Below, in pieces: positions 1 to 8,579 of a stretch of 64,000 bases of DNA (position 1 is its first letter; each line of letters starts with the position of its first letter). Both the position numbers and the translations under genes were made by a program. Origin of the DNA: JABFRG01 sp038210445 (lineage in GTDB: Bacteria > Myxococcota_A > Polyangia > Polyangiales > Polyangiaceae); the NCBI GenBank assembly GCA_038210445.1, contig JBBQWQ010000035.1, positions 1 to 64,000 on the forward strand. The letters are read 5' to 3'. A model generated the notes under the pieces. That model had not been told where the DNA came from, searched no databases, and saw nothing but the letters and a program-made list of their open reading frames with translations.

Positions 1-460
<460 letters not shown>

Positions 461-539
461 GATGAACCTCTGTATTCTGCAATGAAAATTGGGGGCGCCG
501 CGGCGCTCGCAACGGCGAGCGGCACGCGGCGAGGGCGGC

Positions 540-830
540 TCAGCCGAGCACGCCGAGAATGTCGTCTTCGCGAACGATGAGGCGCTCTTCGCCGTCGATC
601 TTCACTTCGGTACCGGAGTACTTGCCGAAGAGAACGCGGTCGCCGACCTTGACGTCGAGCTTGCGCACCGTGCCGTCGTCCAGAATCTTGCCGTTACCGA
701 CGGCGATGACTTCGCCTTCGATGGGCTTCTCTTTGGCCGTATCCGGGATGATGATCCCGCCCTTCGACTTCTCTTCTTCTTTGACGCGCTTGAGGATGAT
801 GCGGTCCTGCAGGGGACGGATATTTGCCAT
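540..830 (-). CDS. groES: GroES co-chaperonin
   Basis: Heptameric 10-kDa lid of the GroEL chamber, 96 residues, the usual family length. It starts MANIRPLQDRIILKRV and contains the GGIIIPDTAKEKP mobile loop that docks GroEL, followed by GEVIAVGNG and VGDRVLFGKYSGTEV. The reading frame stays open upstream, but the ATG at 830 is chosen because it gives the canonical N-terminus and has AAGGAG about 9 nt ahead (on the minus strand). It is the first gene of the groES-groEL operon. The leader carries a CIRCE operator and a sigma70-like promoter, so repression by HrcA is expected. Confidence 0.98.
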   Translation of the reverse strand: MANIRPLQDRIILKRVKEEEKSKGGIIIPDTAKEKPIEGEVIAVGNGKILDDGTVRKLDVKVGDRVLFGKYSGTEVKIDGEERLIVREDDILGVLG

Positions 831-974
831 GACGAGTAACTCCTTCGACTGTGCTTGAGGTCCGTCTCGGAGAGCTCTCGACCTCCCGCGTGAGCGGGGC
901 GGGGTCGAGCGCCGCGCACCCAATGAAGGGGCGAGGCTTGCAAGGGCTCTTCGGGTTTCGAACCGGGGATGCTC

Positions 975-1001
975 TTAGCACTCACCGAAGGAGAGTGCTA
1001 G
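975..1001 (-). promoter_or_regulatory. CIRCE operator (HrcA binding site) of groESL
   Basis: The site reads TTAGCACTC, nine bases, then GAGTGCTAG. The CIRCE consensus is TTAGCACTC-N9-GAGTGCTAA, so only the last base differs. It lies just downstream of the predicted -10 box and about 145 bp before the groES start, the standard position for HrcA repression. The hrcA gene itself is not in the window. Confidence 0.95.
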
Positions 1002-1009
1002 CAGCGGCC

Positions 1010-1037
1010 AGATTAAGGCGTCCCATTGTCGCGTCAA
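1010..1037 (-). promoter_or_regulatory. sigma70-like promoter of groESL
   Basis: Read on the minus strand, TTGACG (1037-1032) is followed after 16 bp by TAATCT (1015-1010). This is a good match to TTGACA/TATAAT at an acceptable spacing. Transcription would start around position 1002, placing CIRCE at the start of the transcript. No sigma32-type CNCTTGAAA box is seen here. Confidence 0.75.
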
Positions 1038-1209
1038 GGGAGGTGGGTTCTATTTAGTTCCCCACCTGTACCCACACATACGCCCGTATAGCATTCGCCC
1101 AACTGCATGATTTCACTCGCAACCGCGCCGCGCAGACGGGCGCCGGCGCGCGAGGGCGCTGGACAAGCGCTCTCCCCCGCCGTGTGCTGACAACCGCGCC
1201 GAAATCGAG

Positions 1210-1980
1210 TCAGGCGTCGTCGTCGACGACGGTGAAGCCCTGCTTCTCGACCAGCTCGCGGGCGTAGCCGCCCATGTGCGCGCGGCCCATGATGAGGAGG
1301 GCGCTCTTGGCGTTCGGGTGCTGGCGGAGCATCTCCGCGGTGCCCTCGGCCATGGTCTTGTCGCGGGCGGCGAGGATGCCGATGGCCGGGTGCACCAGCC
1401 ACGCCCAGGAGAAGCGTCGAAGGAAGTAGGCCGGCACCAGCGCGATCATGTGGAACTGGAGGATCATCGAGATCGACACCAGCCACGGCACCACTGCCGC
1501 GAGCGGCGGAAAGAACGGCACCAGTACCGTGAGGAGCGGCGTGGCGAAGGCCACCGAGAAGAAGAGCGTGAGGTAGGCCGACGCCGCGTGGAGCGAGAAG
1601 GGAATCTTCGAGACGCTCTCCAGCAAGAATGTGTGGCCGTGGGTCGCCTCGCGGGCGTCCTTGATGGTGCTGTCTTTCACGATGCCGAGCGTGAGGAGCC
1701 GCAACAAGAGCCGCGGCAAGATGATGAGCACGTAGAGCACGCGGCCCAAGAACACCCGCGCCGAAGGGAAGCTCTCGACGCCCCGCAGGTCGAACGTGCG
1801 CACCAGCTCCTTGCCGATGGCCGACGCCGCCGGCAGCTTCAGGTGCACCTCGCCCACCACCGCGAAGATGGCGCCCTTCGGCGACTTGAGCAGCTGCACG
1901 CCGTAGCTGAGGCTCGCCTCCCGGGCCCGGGCCAGCGCTGCCTTTGCTTCGTTCGAGAGTTGGGGAGTGTGGGTGCTCAC
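1210..1980 (-). CDS. Membrane protein with TraB/PrgY-like GEVHL and GRAHMGG motifs
   Basis: 256 residues. An N-terminal soluble part contains FAVVGEVHL, a central part (about residues 75-215) is strongly hydrophobic with four to five likely membrane segments, and the C-terminus contains SALLIMGRAHMGGYARELVE. A G-x-x-H near the N-terminus plus a G-x-x-H-x-G near the end recalls the TraB/PrgY/Tiki fold, in which these histidines sit in a putative metalloprotease site. The similarity is only at motif level and is an inference. It follows the gene at 1991-2695 by 10 bp on the same strand, so the two are probably co-transcribed. No function is claimed. Confidence 0.7.
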   Translation of the reverse strand: MSTHTPQLSNEAKAALARAREASLSYGVQLLKSPKGAIFAVVGEVHLKLPAASAIGKELVRTFDLRGVESFPSARVFLGRVLYVLIILPRLLLRLLTLGIVKDSTIKDAREATHGHTFLLESVSKIPFSLHAASAYLTLFFSVAFATPLLTVLVPFFPPLAAVVPWLVSISMILQFHMIALVPAYFLRRFSWAWLVHPAIGILAARDKTMAEGTAEMLRQHPNAKSALLIMGRAHMGGYARELVEKQGFTVVDDDA

Positions 1981-1990
1981 GAAGGAGATG

Positions 1991-2695
1991 CTACGCGCTT
2001 TCCACGGCGAGCGCGCGTTCTACGGCCGCTTTCACCGCGGCCTGCGCAGATGTCACGGCCGCTTCGGTGATGGCAAAGCCGTGCTTCGGAGAACCCCCGG
2101 GCGTCCAGGCGAACCGTCGCCAAAGCACCAGCGCCTCGGTGCCCACAAAGTCTCCGCGCATGCGGCGAAGCACCGCCGACATCCACGCGGCGATGGCCAG
2201 CGGCTCGCGCAAGGCCGGGTCGGCCAACAGCGCCTTGGCGTTCGCCGGGCTGAGCGCCGCGGTGGGCGCCAAGGTGGCGGCCACCGATCGCAGCTCGGCC
2301 TCGAGGGCGCGCTTCGCCCGCTCCTTATCGGCGGAGCCCGGCTTCTTCGGCACCAGCCGCGACGACGTCGTGATGCTCACGCACATGAAGCAGAAGCAGT
2401 GGCACGTCGACGACGACTGCCGAGGCGCCTGGTCCAGCAGATCGAAGGAGATCTCGAGGTAGGAAACGAAGAGGTTCGCGAAGGCAATGCGATCTTCTTC
2501 GCGCAAACGCTTCACGTATCCGAGAGTGCTGCCGTTCGTCCGGAGCCAGTCTGCCATGACCTCGCGCGGCGGGCGATTGCCGTGCTCCTCGGTGAGCGTG
2601 GTGAGCGCGTCCGCCGTGTTGTCCGCCAGCCAGCGGACGAACGCATAGCTCTCCGCTTGAAGGTGCAGCGCTCGCCCTGTCTCCGACTTCTCCAT
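1991..2695 (-). CDS. Hypothetical protein with a Cys/His cluster
   Basis: 234 residues, no signal peptide and no membrane segment, so probably cytoplasmic. I do not recognise the family. The most distinctive feature is a tight cluster around residues 97-106 (TCHCFCFMCV) with four cysteines and one histidine in eight positions, which could bind a metal or a cluster. The C-terminal half is Ala-rich and helical, with FAWTPGGSPKHGF near residues 195-207. It starts MEKSETGRALHLQ and is probably the first gene of a two-gene unit with the membrane protein at 1210-1980. Confidence 0.75.
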   Translation of the reverse strand: MEKSETGRALHLQAESYAFVRWLADNTADALTTLTEEHGNRPPREVMADWLRTNGSTLGYVKRLREEDRIAFANLFVSYLEISFDLLDQAPRQSSSTCHCFCFMCVSITTSSRLVPKKPGSADKERAKRALEAELRSVAATLAPTAALSPANAKALLADPALREPLAIAAWMSAVLRRMRGDFVGTEALVLWRRFAWTPGGSPKHGFAITEAAVTSAQAAVKAAVERALAVESA

Positions 2696-2856
2696 ACGAT
2701 TCCCCTCTACTTTCGCCTCGAAGCACTCGCACCTGTGGAGTGCCAGCAGGCAGATGCGTTCTAGCAGCGAAGGCCGGTGCAGGTTCCCCGTTTCTGCACC
2801 TTTGTGGCTCCTGGCAGGGCCCGCGGCAGAGTGCCAGCACCTACATCCAACCCCTT

Positions 2857-2901
2857 GATTTCAGTATAAATTATTGAAATCCCGGTGGCCACCCGTACGA
2901 T
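2857..2901 (+). promoter_or_regulatory. AT-rich promoter overlapped by an inverted repeat
   Basis: A short AT-rich island in GC-rich DNA. GATTTCA (2857-2863) and TGAAATC (2875-2881) form a perfect 7-bp inverted repeat separated by 11 bp. The right arm overlaps TTGAAA (2874-2879), a good -35 box, followed after 16 bp by TACGAT (2896-2901), a plausible -10. This fits a promoter for the gene starting at 2983, with an operator over the -35 box. The promoter and operator roles are inferred; the repeat itself is seen directly. Confidence 0.6.
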
Positions 2902-2982
2902 AGAGACAGGTGCCGCTCTCGGTACGAGCTCTCAGCGATTTCTCTGGCTGAGTGGCGGCTCCCAAAGCCTGGAGCTCCGCCC

Positions 2983-3603
2983 ATGTCGACCATCGTAGCA
3001 GCCACCAATGTTGACGGGTTCTTTCACGAAATCGTCGAAACCGCGATGCGCACTCGGAAGGTAGAAGCCACCGATGGCGCAACGCATTACCTCGTTGGCC
3101 TTCTGAGTGACTTCACCCGGCCCGCCGACGACGCGGGGCGCACCATGGACCGCCCGCTGACATTCCTGCTCGACGAGGCGCTCCACACGACCGATCTGGG
3201 CGAGCGGTTCGAGAAGCTCCGTACCCTGGGCGACGGCGTGCTCTACGGCCTCGGGTTCTTCGGCGATCACTTCGAGGCCCGGGGCGTTGCCCCCGGCTAC
3301 CTGAAAGGCATCGGCGCCAAGGCCTACGGCTCGGCGCGGCTGGTGCTCAACACCGGCGGCGCGGCTGCCAACGACAGCACCACCGACATCTTCGGCGAGC
3401 TGGCCGCCAAGTTCGACGCCTTCGTGGGCGTGATGACGGAAGTTGCAGACTGCACCCTTGCCATCGGAGCCGTCGGCGCCAAGAGCTCCAAGGGCGTGCT
3501 CAAAGCCTACGAGCGCTGGCTCAAGACCGGCAGCGACAGCCTGGCCGAAGCCCTCTCCGGGCACGGCTTGGTGCAGAGCCGCGGCAAGGGCTCCATCCAG
3601 TGA
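2983..3603 (+). CDS. Conserved-looking hypothetical protein, first of a coupled pair
   Basis: 206 residues, soluble, no signal peptide. I do not recognise a family. Composition is balanced and the frame shows normal high-GC third positions, so it is a real gene. Recognisable stretches are HYLVGLLSDFTRP near residue 41, TFLLDEALHTTDLG near residue 61 and ARLVLNTGGAAANDSTTD near residue 119. Its stop overlaps the GTG start of the next gene by four bases (GTGA), implying translational coupling. A probable promoter with an inverted-repeat operator lies about 80 bp upstream. Confidence 0.85.
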   Translation: MSTIVAATNVDGFFHEIVETAMRTRKVEATDGATHYLVGLLSDFTRPADDAGRTMDRPLTFLLDEALHTTDLGERFEKLRTLGDGVLYGLGFFGDHFEARGVAPGYLKGIGAKAYGSARLVLNTGGAAANDSTTDIFGELAAKFDAFVGVMTEVADCTLAIGAVGAKSSKGVLKAYERWLKTGSDSLAEALSGHGLVQSRGKGSIQ

Positions 3604-4235
3604 GCACCCGGCAGCTCGAGGGCTACGGCGCGGGCATCGTGCGAGAGATGGCCCTCGCCTCTCGCGTGCAGCGCGGCCTCGAGCGGCTCTATCACCTCGA
3701 TCGGGTGGCCGACGTCGACGCCTTCATGCATGCCGCCGACACCGGCGATCGCGAAGAGCTCCTGCTGCGAGAAGACGCAGACGGCGCGCTGGCCATCGCC
3801 CTGCGCGTACCGCGTCTGGCCGAGGGAGAAGCGGGCAAGAAACCGCTCGACGTCATCTGCCAGATCATCGAAGGCGTGAGCCACTTCGTGTACGTGACCG
3901 ACCGCGCGGCCATGGAAAAACGCACCACCCAGCTAGAGCTCGAGCTGCAGGCCGAGGTGGACAAGTACGTGGTGCTCGCGGCTTCGGTGCCCGGCTTCGA
4001 CCAGGGCAAGAGCGAGGAGCTCCGAGGCCAGCTCTACGAAAACGTGTGCTATGCACACGATGAGGACAGCGAGCGCGGCGAGCGCTACCGGGTGGCCAAC
4101 GAGGCGGCAGCGCGCTTCGTGCGCCGGCTGGAGCCCGACTTTCTCGAGCGTGGACGCGTTGGCGAGCTGCGGAGCCGGCTGCGCTCGTTCTTCCACGAAG
4201 GCCTGGAGGCCAAGCTGCGGATGGCGCGCACCTGA
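3600..4235 (+). CDS. Hypothetical protein, coupled to the upstream gene
   Basis: 211 residues with a GTG start embedded in the stop of the preceding gene. It is soluble, charged and largely helical: the stretch around residues 106-128 (MEKRTTQLELELQAEVDKY) looks like a coiled coil, and the C-terminus is rich in Arg/Glu. No enzyme motif is visible. The four-base overlap with the 2983-3603 gene suggests the two products act together, possibly as a stoichiometric complex. Family unknown to me. Confidence 0.85.
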   Translation: MSTRQLEGYGAGIVREMALASRVQRGLERLYHLDRVADVDAFMHAADTGDREELLLREDADGALAIALRVPRLAEGEAGKKPLDVICQIIEGVSHFVYVTDRAAMEKRTTQLELELQAEVDKYVVLAASVPGFDQGKSEELRGQLYENVCYAHDEDSERGERYRVANEAAARFVRRLEPDFLERGRVGELRSRLRSFFHEGLEAKLRMART

Positions 4236-4262
4236 GCGCTCGGTAGAGCCCGTGCGCGCTCG

Positions 4263-5591
4263 TTAGCGGACCACCGGCTTGAGGATGGTCTTGCCGTCCT
4301 TCTGGGCGACCTCGAAGTCGACGGCTTTGTCGCCGTGCTTCTGTTTCAGCTTGGCCGACGACTCGCGCAGGCTCTTGGCCACCGTGTCGTAGGTGATTTG
4401 CGCCGTGGACTCGTTGCGCGCGCGCTTTTCTTGGACGTATTTCGTGTAGAGCTCACGAATTCGGGCGTCGCTCATGGCCGGATCGCGCGGGGCAGCGGCG
4501 GCAGCGGCCTTCGGAGCCGGCGCTGGCTCGTTCGGCGGGCGCCCAGCCACGACGCGCGCGATGGGCACGGGGCGGAACTCGCGCTGGGTGTCGGAGTTGA
4601 GCTGCGGTCGCACTGCCGGTCGCGCGGTGGCGGACGAAGGCGCCGCGGGGACCTTGCCGACGGAAGCGGGCGCCGCTTCGTGCCCGGAGCCGGCTGGCTC
4701 GGCTCGGCGAATGACCGGCGCCGCAACGCGCCGGAGCGGCTGCGTATCGCCCCCCATGAGGTTGCCCTGGGCCGCCACCCGCGGAAGCCGCTGCTCGGAC
4801 TCGGGCGCAGGCGCGGCCACCGGGAGGCGGGTAGAGGGCGGCGGGGCAGCCAAAGGAAGCCTGGCCGACGCGGGCGAAGCGATGGGTGAACGCACGGAGG
4901 CGGGGCCCGCGGGAACATGACCGGCGCGCGGCGTGGCCGGCGAGAGGGGATCGTCGCGGCGCGCGATCTTGGGCCGGTGGAAGTCGCCGGTGGGTGCTTT
5001 GAGCGAGGCGCGCGCCGCCGTCAGGAATGACCCATCGGGCTCGCGGCGGAAGGTGGCGGTGGCGGTGATGCCGGCGAAGGGATCCTCGCTCGTGAGCATC
5101 GGCGGCGGGCGGTCGGTATCGCGGTCGTCGAAGTCGTCGTCGCTATCGGGCGCGGCCTCTTCGGTGGCTTGCTCTTCCTCGAACTCGACGTCGATCTCCC
5201 ACGCCACCTCGTCACCCGGGTTGGCAGCGCTACCGCCCTTGGCCTTGACGCGCATGAGATGGCGCTTGTACGTGCCCTCTTCGATCTGTCGGCAGATGCG
5301 GATCCAGTACGAGAGGAAGGTGTTGTACCGCTGCTGCACCATCGAGAAGCGGAAGCGCAGCGCAGTGTTGCGCAGCTGCGCGCGGCGCAGCACGTCGAAG
5401 CGGCGCTCCACGTCCTTGCGTACAACGAGCGGTTCGAGTTTTTCGAAGCCCAGGAAGTATTGCTCGTAAAGCGCGCGCAACCGGTCCACCCGGTTTTCGA
5501 GCTCGGAGACGAGGACTTCGGACTCGGGAGTTTCCACGCGGTCTCCCAATTTTACGGCTCGCGCGACGGAAAGCAAAAGTCCATTCGACAT
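4263..5591 (-). CDS. MXAN_5187-type protein: helical N-domain, Pro/Ala linker, C-terminal domain
   Basis: About 442 residues. The N-terminal domain (to about residue 120) is helical, with LRALYEQYFLGFEKLEP and NTFLSYWIRICRQIEEGTY, a pattern I associate with a protein family confined to myxobacteria. An acidic stretch and a long Pro/Ala/Arg-rich linker follow. The last about 70 residues (RIRELYTKYVQEKRA through KDGKTILKPVVR) match my memory of the 'MXAN_5187 C-terminal domain'. Its function is unknown; the architecture suggests a cytoplasmic scaffold. The ATG at 5591 is preferred; a GTG at 5633 would add 14 Arg-rich residues. It runs toward and ends 28 bp from the convergent gene at 3600-4235. 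Confidence 0.85.
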   Translation of the reverse strand: MSNGLLLSVARAVKLGDRVETPESEVLVSELENRVDRLRALYEQYFLGFEKLEPLVVRKDVERRFDVLRRAQLRNTALRFRFSMVQQRYNTFLSYWIRICRQIEEGTYKRHLMRVKAKGGSAANPGDEVAWEIDVEFEEEQATEEAAPDSDDDFDDRDTDRPPPMLTSEDPFAGITATATFRREPDGSFLTAARASLKAPTGDFHRPKIARRDDPLSPATPRAGHVPAGPASVRSPIASPASARLPLAAPPPSTRLPVAAPAPESEQRLPRVAAQGNLMGGDTQPLRRVAAPVIRRAEPAGSGHEAAPASVGKVPAAPSSATARPAVRPQLNSDTQREFRPVPIARVVAGRPPNEPAPAPKAAAAAAPRDPAMSDARIRELYTKYVQEKRARNESTAQITYDTVAKSLRESSAKLKQKHGDKAVDFEVAQKDGKTILKPVVR

Positions 5592-5730
5592 GGATCCGCG
5601 CGGCCTACATGCCCGCCTGCGGCGCGCCGACACCGAGCGCGGCCTGCAGAGGGCGATTCAGGCACGATTTCCGCTCCAGTGCCGGATTGCCACTGTACTG
5701 CGAACGGAAAGATCGGCTCCTTGCGGATGC

Positions 5731-7251
5731 TCAGCGATCCCCGTCGACCTTGAGCGCGACCCGAGGGAAGAAGAGACCCGAGAGGGCTCCGAGCACGCCC
5801 AGCCCAAGGATCACGTGGAACACGCGCGCCATGGCCCCGTGGATCGTGGTGGCCAGCGTGGCCATGGCCTCGGGCGCGAGGTTTTTGCCGTGGGTCGGAC
5901 CCAGCAAATCGTCGAGCACCTGGGAGGGCACCTTGCCCGCGAGTGCACTGGCCACGAGGCCACCGAGCAGGCCCACCGCGAGCGCGCCGCCGATGGTGCG
6001 AAAGAACATGGTGCTGGCGGTGGCGACGCCCCGCTCGGAGAAGCCGACGCTGTCTTGCACCGCGATGAGCAGGGCGGTGTTGGCCAGGCCCATACCGACG
6101 CCAAAGGCGAACATGGTTCCCTGGAGCGCGTGGATGCCGGCCCGCGCCATGACGAAGTAGTCGACCGCGACGCTGGCCAGCGCCACGCAGCCGAAGCCGA
6201 GGCGTACGAGCGGACGCGGGCCGAGCCTTAGGAGAAGGCGCCCGCTCAGCGCCGAGGCGAGCGGCCAGCCCACGAGCATGGGAGCCACTGCGCTACCGGC
6301 CTCGGTGGGCGTTCCCAGCAGCACCGCCTGAACGTAGAGCGGCACGTACACCACGGCGGCGGTCATCACCGCGCCGACGATGGCGCCATTGATGCTCGAC
6401 ACCGCGATGAGGCGCCGCGAGAGGAGCTCGATGGGGAGCACCGGCGCCGGATGCCGACGCTCCACGAAGACGAACAACCCGACCAGCGCGAAGCCCACCG
6501 GTAGCAGCCAGAGTCGCTGCGCGGCGCCCAAGAGGGCCAGCACCGCCAGGGTGAGGACCGCGACGCCGCCGAAGTCGAGTGGCGGACGCTTGGCGCCGGT
6601 TCGGTTCGTTTCTTTGAGGCCGATGATCAGCAGCAGCGCCGAGAGCAAGCCGAAGGGAACGTTGATGTAGAAGACCCATCGCCACGAGAGCGCATGCACG
6701 ATGAGCCCCCCCAGGAGCGGGCCGGAGATGCCAGCGAGCCCCCACACCGCGCCGAAGATGCCCTGAATGCGCGCGCGTTCGCGGGGCGTATAGATGTCGC
6801 CCACGATGGTGATGGCCACCGGTTGAATGCCGCCAGCCCCCACGCCTTGGATGGCGCGCATGACGATGAGCGAGGTCATGGAGTGGGCGAGGCCGCTGCC
6901 GATGGAGCCGGCGAGGAAGATGGCGATGCCCACGAGCATGATGGGCTTGCGGCCCAGGACGTCGGCCAGCTTGCCGTAGATGGGAATGGTGACGGTGGTG
7001 GCAAGCATGTACACTGCACCGACCCACCCATACAGCTCGAGGCCGCCCAGATCGCCGACCACGGTGGGCATGGCGGTGCCGATGACTGTCGCCTCCATGG
7101 CGGCCATGAACATGGCCAGGAGCACCGCGGCCACCACGAAGGGACGCCCAGGAACGGAAGCGGGAACGGGAACGGGAGCGGGAACGGGGGCCGCTGCCGG
7201 CGGAGGCTCCGCCGGTGCGGCGTCGTCGAGGGGAGCGCTCATTTCTGGCAT
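5731..7251 (-). CDS. DHA2-family (EmrB/QacA type) MFS multidrug efflux transporter
   Basis: About 506 residues, inner-membrane drug:proton antiporter of the 14-helix DHA2 branch. After a Pro/Val/Ala-rich N-terminal tail come AMEATVIGTAMPTVVGDLGG (helix 1 motif typical of DHA2), LADVLGRKPIMLVG (MFS motif A), RAIQGVGAGGIQPV (motif B region) and AVWGLAGISGPLLGGLI (motif C, antiporters). Hydrophobic segments continue to the end. The start is set at ATG 7251 (MPEMSAPLDD); an ATG nine bases later is equally possible and neither has a strong ribosome-binding site. No adjacent regulator or membrane-fusion partner is seen, so the substrate cannot be inferred. Confidence 0.92.
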   Translation of the reverse strand: MPEMSAPLDDAAPAEPPPAAAPVPAPVPVPASVPGRPFVVAAVLLAMFMAAMEATVIGTAMPTVVGDLGGLELYGWVGAVYMLATTVTIPIYGKLADVLGRKPIMLVGIAIFLAGSIGSGLAHSMTSLIVMRAIQGVGAGGIQPVAITIVGDIYTPRERARIQGIFGAVWGLAGISGPLLGGLIVHALSWRWVFYINVPFGLLSALLLIIGLKETNRTGAKRPPLDFGGVAVLTLAVLALLGAAQRLWLLPVGFALVGLFVFVERRHPAPVLPIELLSRRLIAVSSINGAIVGAVMTAAVVYVPLYVQAVLLGTPTEAGSAVAPMLVGWPLASALSGRLLLRLGPRPLVRLGFGCVALASVAVDYFVMARAGIHALQGTMFAFGVGMGLANTALLIAVQDSVGFSERGVATASTMFFRTIGGALAVGLLGGLVASALAGKVPSQVLDDLLGPTHGKNLAPEAMATLATTIHGAMARVFHVILGLGVLGALSGLFFPRVALKVDGDR

Positions 7252-7425
7252 GGTGATACTCGATGCCGCTCGCGGGCGCGAGGTGGCATGCGTGACCCGC
7301 GAGACGTGCACCGGCCCGAGCGCCGCCGCGTGAAGGCGGGTGTGAGGGCCCACCGCAAGCCGCAGGCGAGCAGCCATCGGGAGTCTCCCAAAACGGCGAC
7401 GCTTTGGTGTACAGTCTCGGGCGCC

Positions 7426-7512
7426 GGAGGAGTGGCCGAGTGGTTTAAGGCACCGGTTTTGAAAACCGGCGTGGGTTAACGCCCACCGTGGGTTCGAATC
7501 CCTCCTCCTCCG
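7426..7512 (+). tRNA. tRNA-Ser (anticodon UGA)
   Basis: Class II tRNA of 87 nt with a long variable arm. Acceptor arms GGAGGAG (7426-7432) and CTCCTCC (7505-7511) pair fully; G at 7512 is the discriminator. The anticodon stem CCGGT/ACCGG encloses the loop TTTGAAA, giving anticodon TGA, which reads UCA codons. GGTTCGAATCC marks the T loop. No CCA is encoded. One T-stem pair looks mismatched. Confidence 0.95.
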
Positions 7513-7526
7513 CTACAGGGCAAACG

Positions 7527-7814
7527 ATGCACCGAAGCATGCACATGGCGTTGTGGCTCGGGGCGCTCCACTGCGCGAGCCCCGCGCCGCCGCCCGCGGC
7601 TGCCCCGCTCTCCGAAGCCGCGCCCGCGAGCACCGCGAGCACGCACCCGCAGTCTGCGTGCCCGCCGGGAACGGCACCGGTAGCGGTAGCTCCCTGCCCC
7701 GCAGAGAGCCTCGCCGAAGCGCTGCACTGCGGCGCGCGCGATTGCAAGACCGGCACCGTGTGGGATGGAACCAAGTGCACCGCGGAATGTGCGCCCGTCG
7801 CCGCCGGGCGTTGA
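7527..7814 (+). CDS. Small Cys-containing secreted or lipoprotein-like protein
   Basis: 95 residues, beginning MHRSMHMALWLGALHCASP, a short hydrophobic segment ending in a Cys that could be an atypical lipobox. An Ala/Pro-rich linker follows, then a C-terminal Cys-rich section (CPPGTAPVAVAPCPAE, ALHCGARDCKTG, GTKCTAECA). This is the style of many small myxobacterial secreted proteins. It lies just after tRNA-Ser and 30 bp before the NRDE gene. No ribosome-binding site is convincing and the length is short, so the call is tentative. Confidence 0.5.
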   Translation: MHRSMHMALWLGALHCASPAPPPAAAPLSEAAPASTASTHPQSACPPGTAPVAVAPCPAESLAEALHCGARDCKTGTVWDGTKCTAECAPVAAGR

Positions 7815-7844
7815 GCTCGTGGCGGAGTACGCTACCTTTCCGTC

Positions 7845-8579
7845 ATGTGCCTCATCGTGGCGGCCGTGCAAGCGCACCCGCGTTACCCGCTGGTGGTGCT
7901 GGCGAACCGAGACGAAGCCTACGCCCGCCCCACGCAGGGAGCGCACCGGTGGGTCGACGCGCCCCACGTCTTCGGCGGTCGCGATCGGGAGAAGGGTGGC
8001 ACCTGGCTGGCAGTGGTGCCGGGCCTGCAACGGCGCATCGCGGCGGTAACCAACGTGCGGCATCCCGCCGCACGACGCTTCGGTCTCTCGCGCGGAGCGC
8101 TGGTACGAGCCGCCCTCGACGGCATCGTGCCCGAAGGCGCGGCGCTCGATGCCTATCCGGCGTTCAACCTACTCGTAGGGAACGAGGCGCACCTCGAGTA
8201 TCGGAACGAAGAGGGCGTGCAGCAGGTGCTGGAGCCGGGCATCCACGGGCTCTCCAACGCGCGACTCGACGTGGCCTGGCCCAAGGTGGTGCGCGCCCGT
8301 GCGGGCCTCGAGCAATTGCTGCGCGCAGAGACGCTCGACCTCGACGATGCGTTCGCGCTCCTCCACGAGCAAGCGCGCGCGCCCGATGCGCGGCTCCCCG
8401 ACACGGGCGTGCCCAGGGAGCTGGAGCAGCTGCTCTCGCCGGCGTTCATTGCGATGCCGGGCTACGGCACCCGCGCCTGCACGGTGGTGGCCTTCGAGCG
8501 CGACGGGAGCGTGCGCTTCGCCGAGCGAACCTTCGGCGAAGGCGGCGCGCCGCTCGCGAACGTGGAGGCGACCCTGTGA
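7845..8579 (+). CDS. NRDE/TANGO2 family protein
   Basis: 244 residues. It starts MCLIVAAVQAHPRYPLVVLANRDE, with the family-defining Cys2 and NRDE motif, then GGRDREKGGTWLAV and AVTNVRHP, all characteristic of the NRDE (TANGO2-like) family. The family belongs to the Ntn-hydrolase-like superfamily and has been linked in eukaryotes to haem trafficking and metabolic homeostasis; the bacterial role is not settled. Full family length, no signal peptide, cytoplasmic. Its stop overlaps the GTG start of the extensin-like gene by four bases, so the two are translationally coupled. Confidence 0.93.
   Translation: MCLIVAAVQAHPRYPLVVLANRDEAYARPTQGAHRWVDAPHVFGGRDREKGGTWLAVVPGLQRRIAAVTNVRHPAARRFGLSRGALVRAALDGIVPEGAALDAYPAFNLLVGNEAHLEYRNEEGVQQVLEPGIHGLSNARLDVAWPKVVRARAGLEQLLRAETLDLDDAFALLHEQARAPDARLPDTGVPRELEQLLSPAFIAMPGYGTRACTVVAFERDGSVRFAERTFGEGGAPLANVEATL

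Noticed and set aside
2738..2840. sigma54 promoter from the TGGCAC of a repeated GAGTGCCAGCA
   Set aside because: On the minus strand the TGGCAC is not followed by GC at the required 10-base spacing; the repeat (2738-2748 and 2829-2839) is noted only as a direct repeat.
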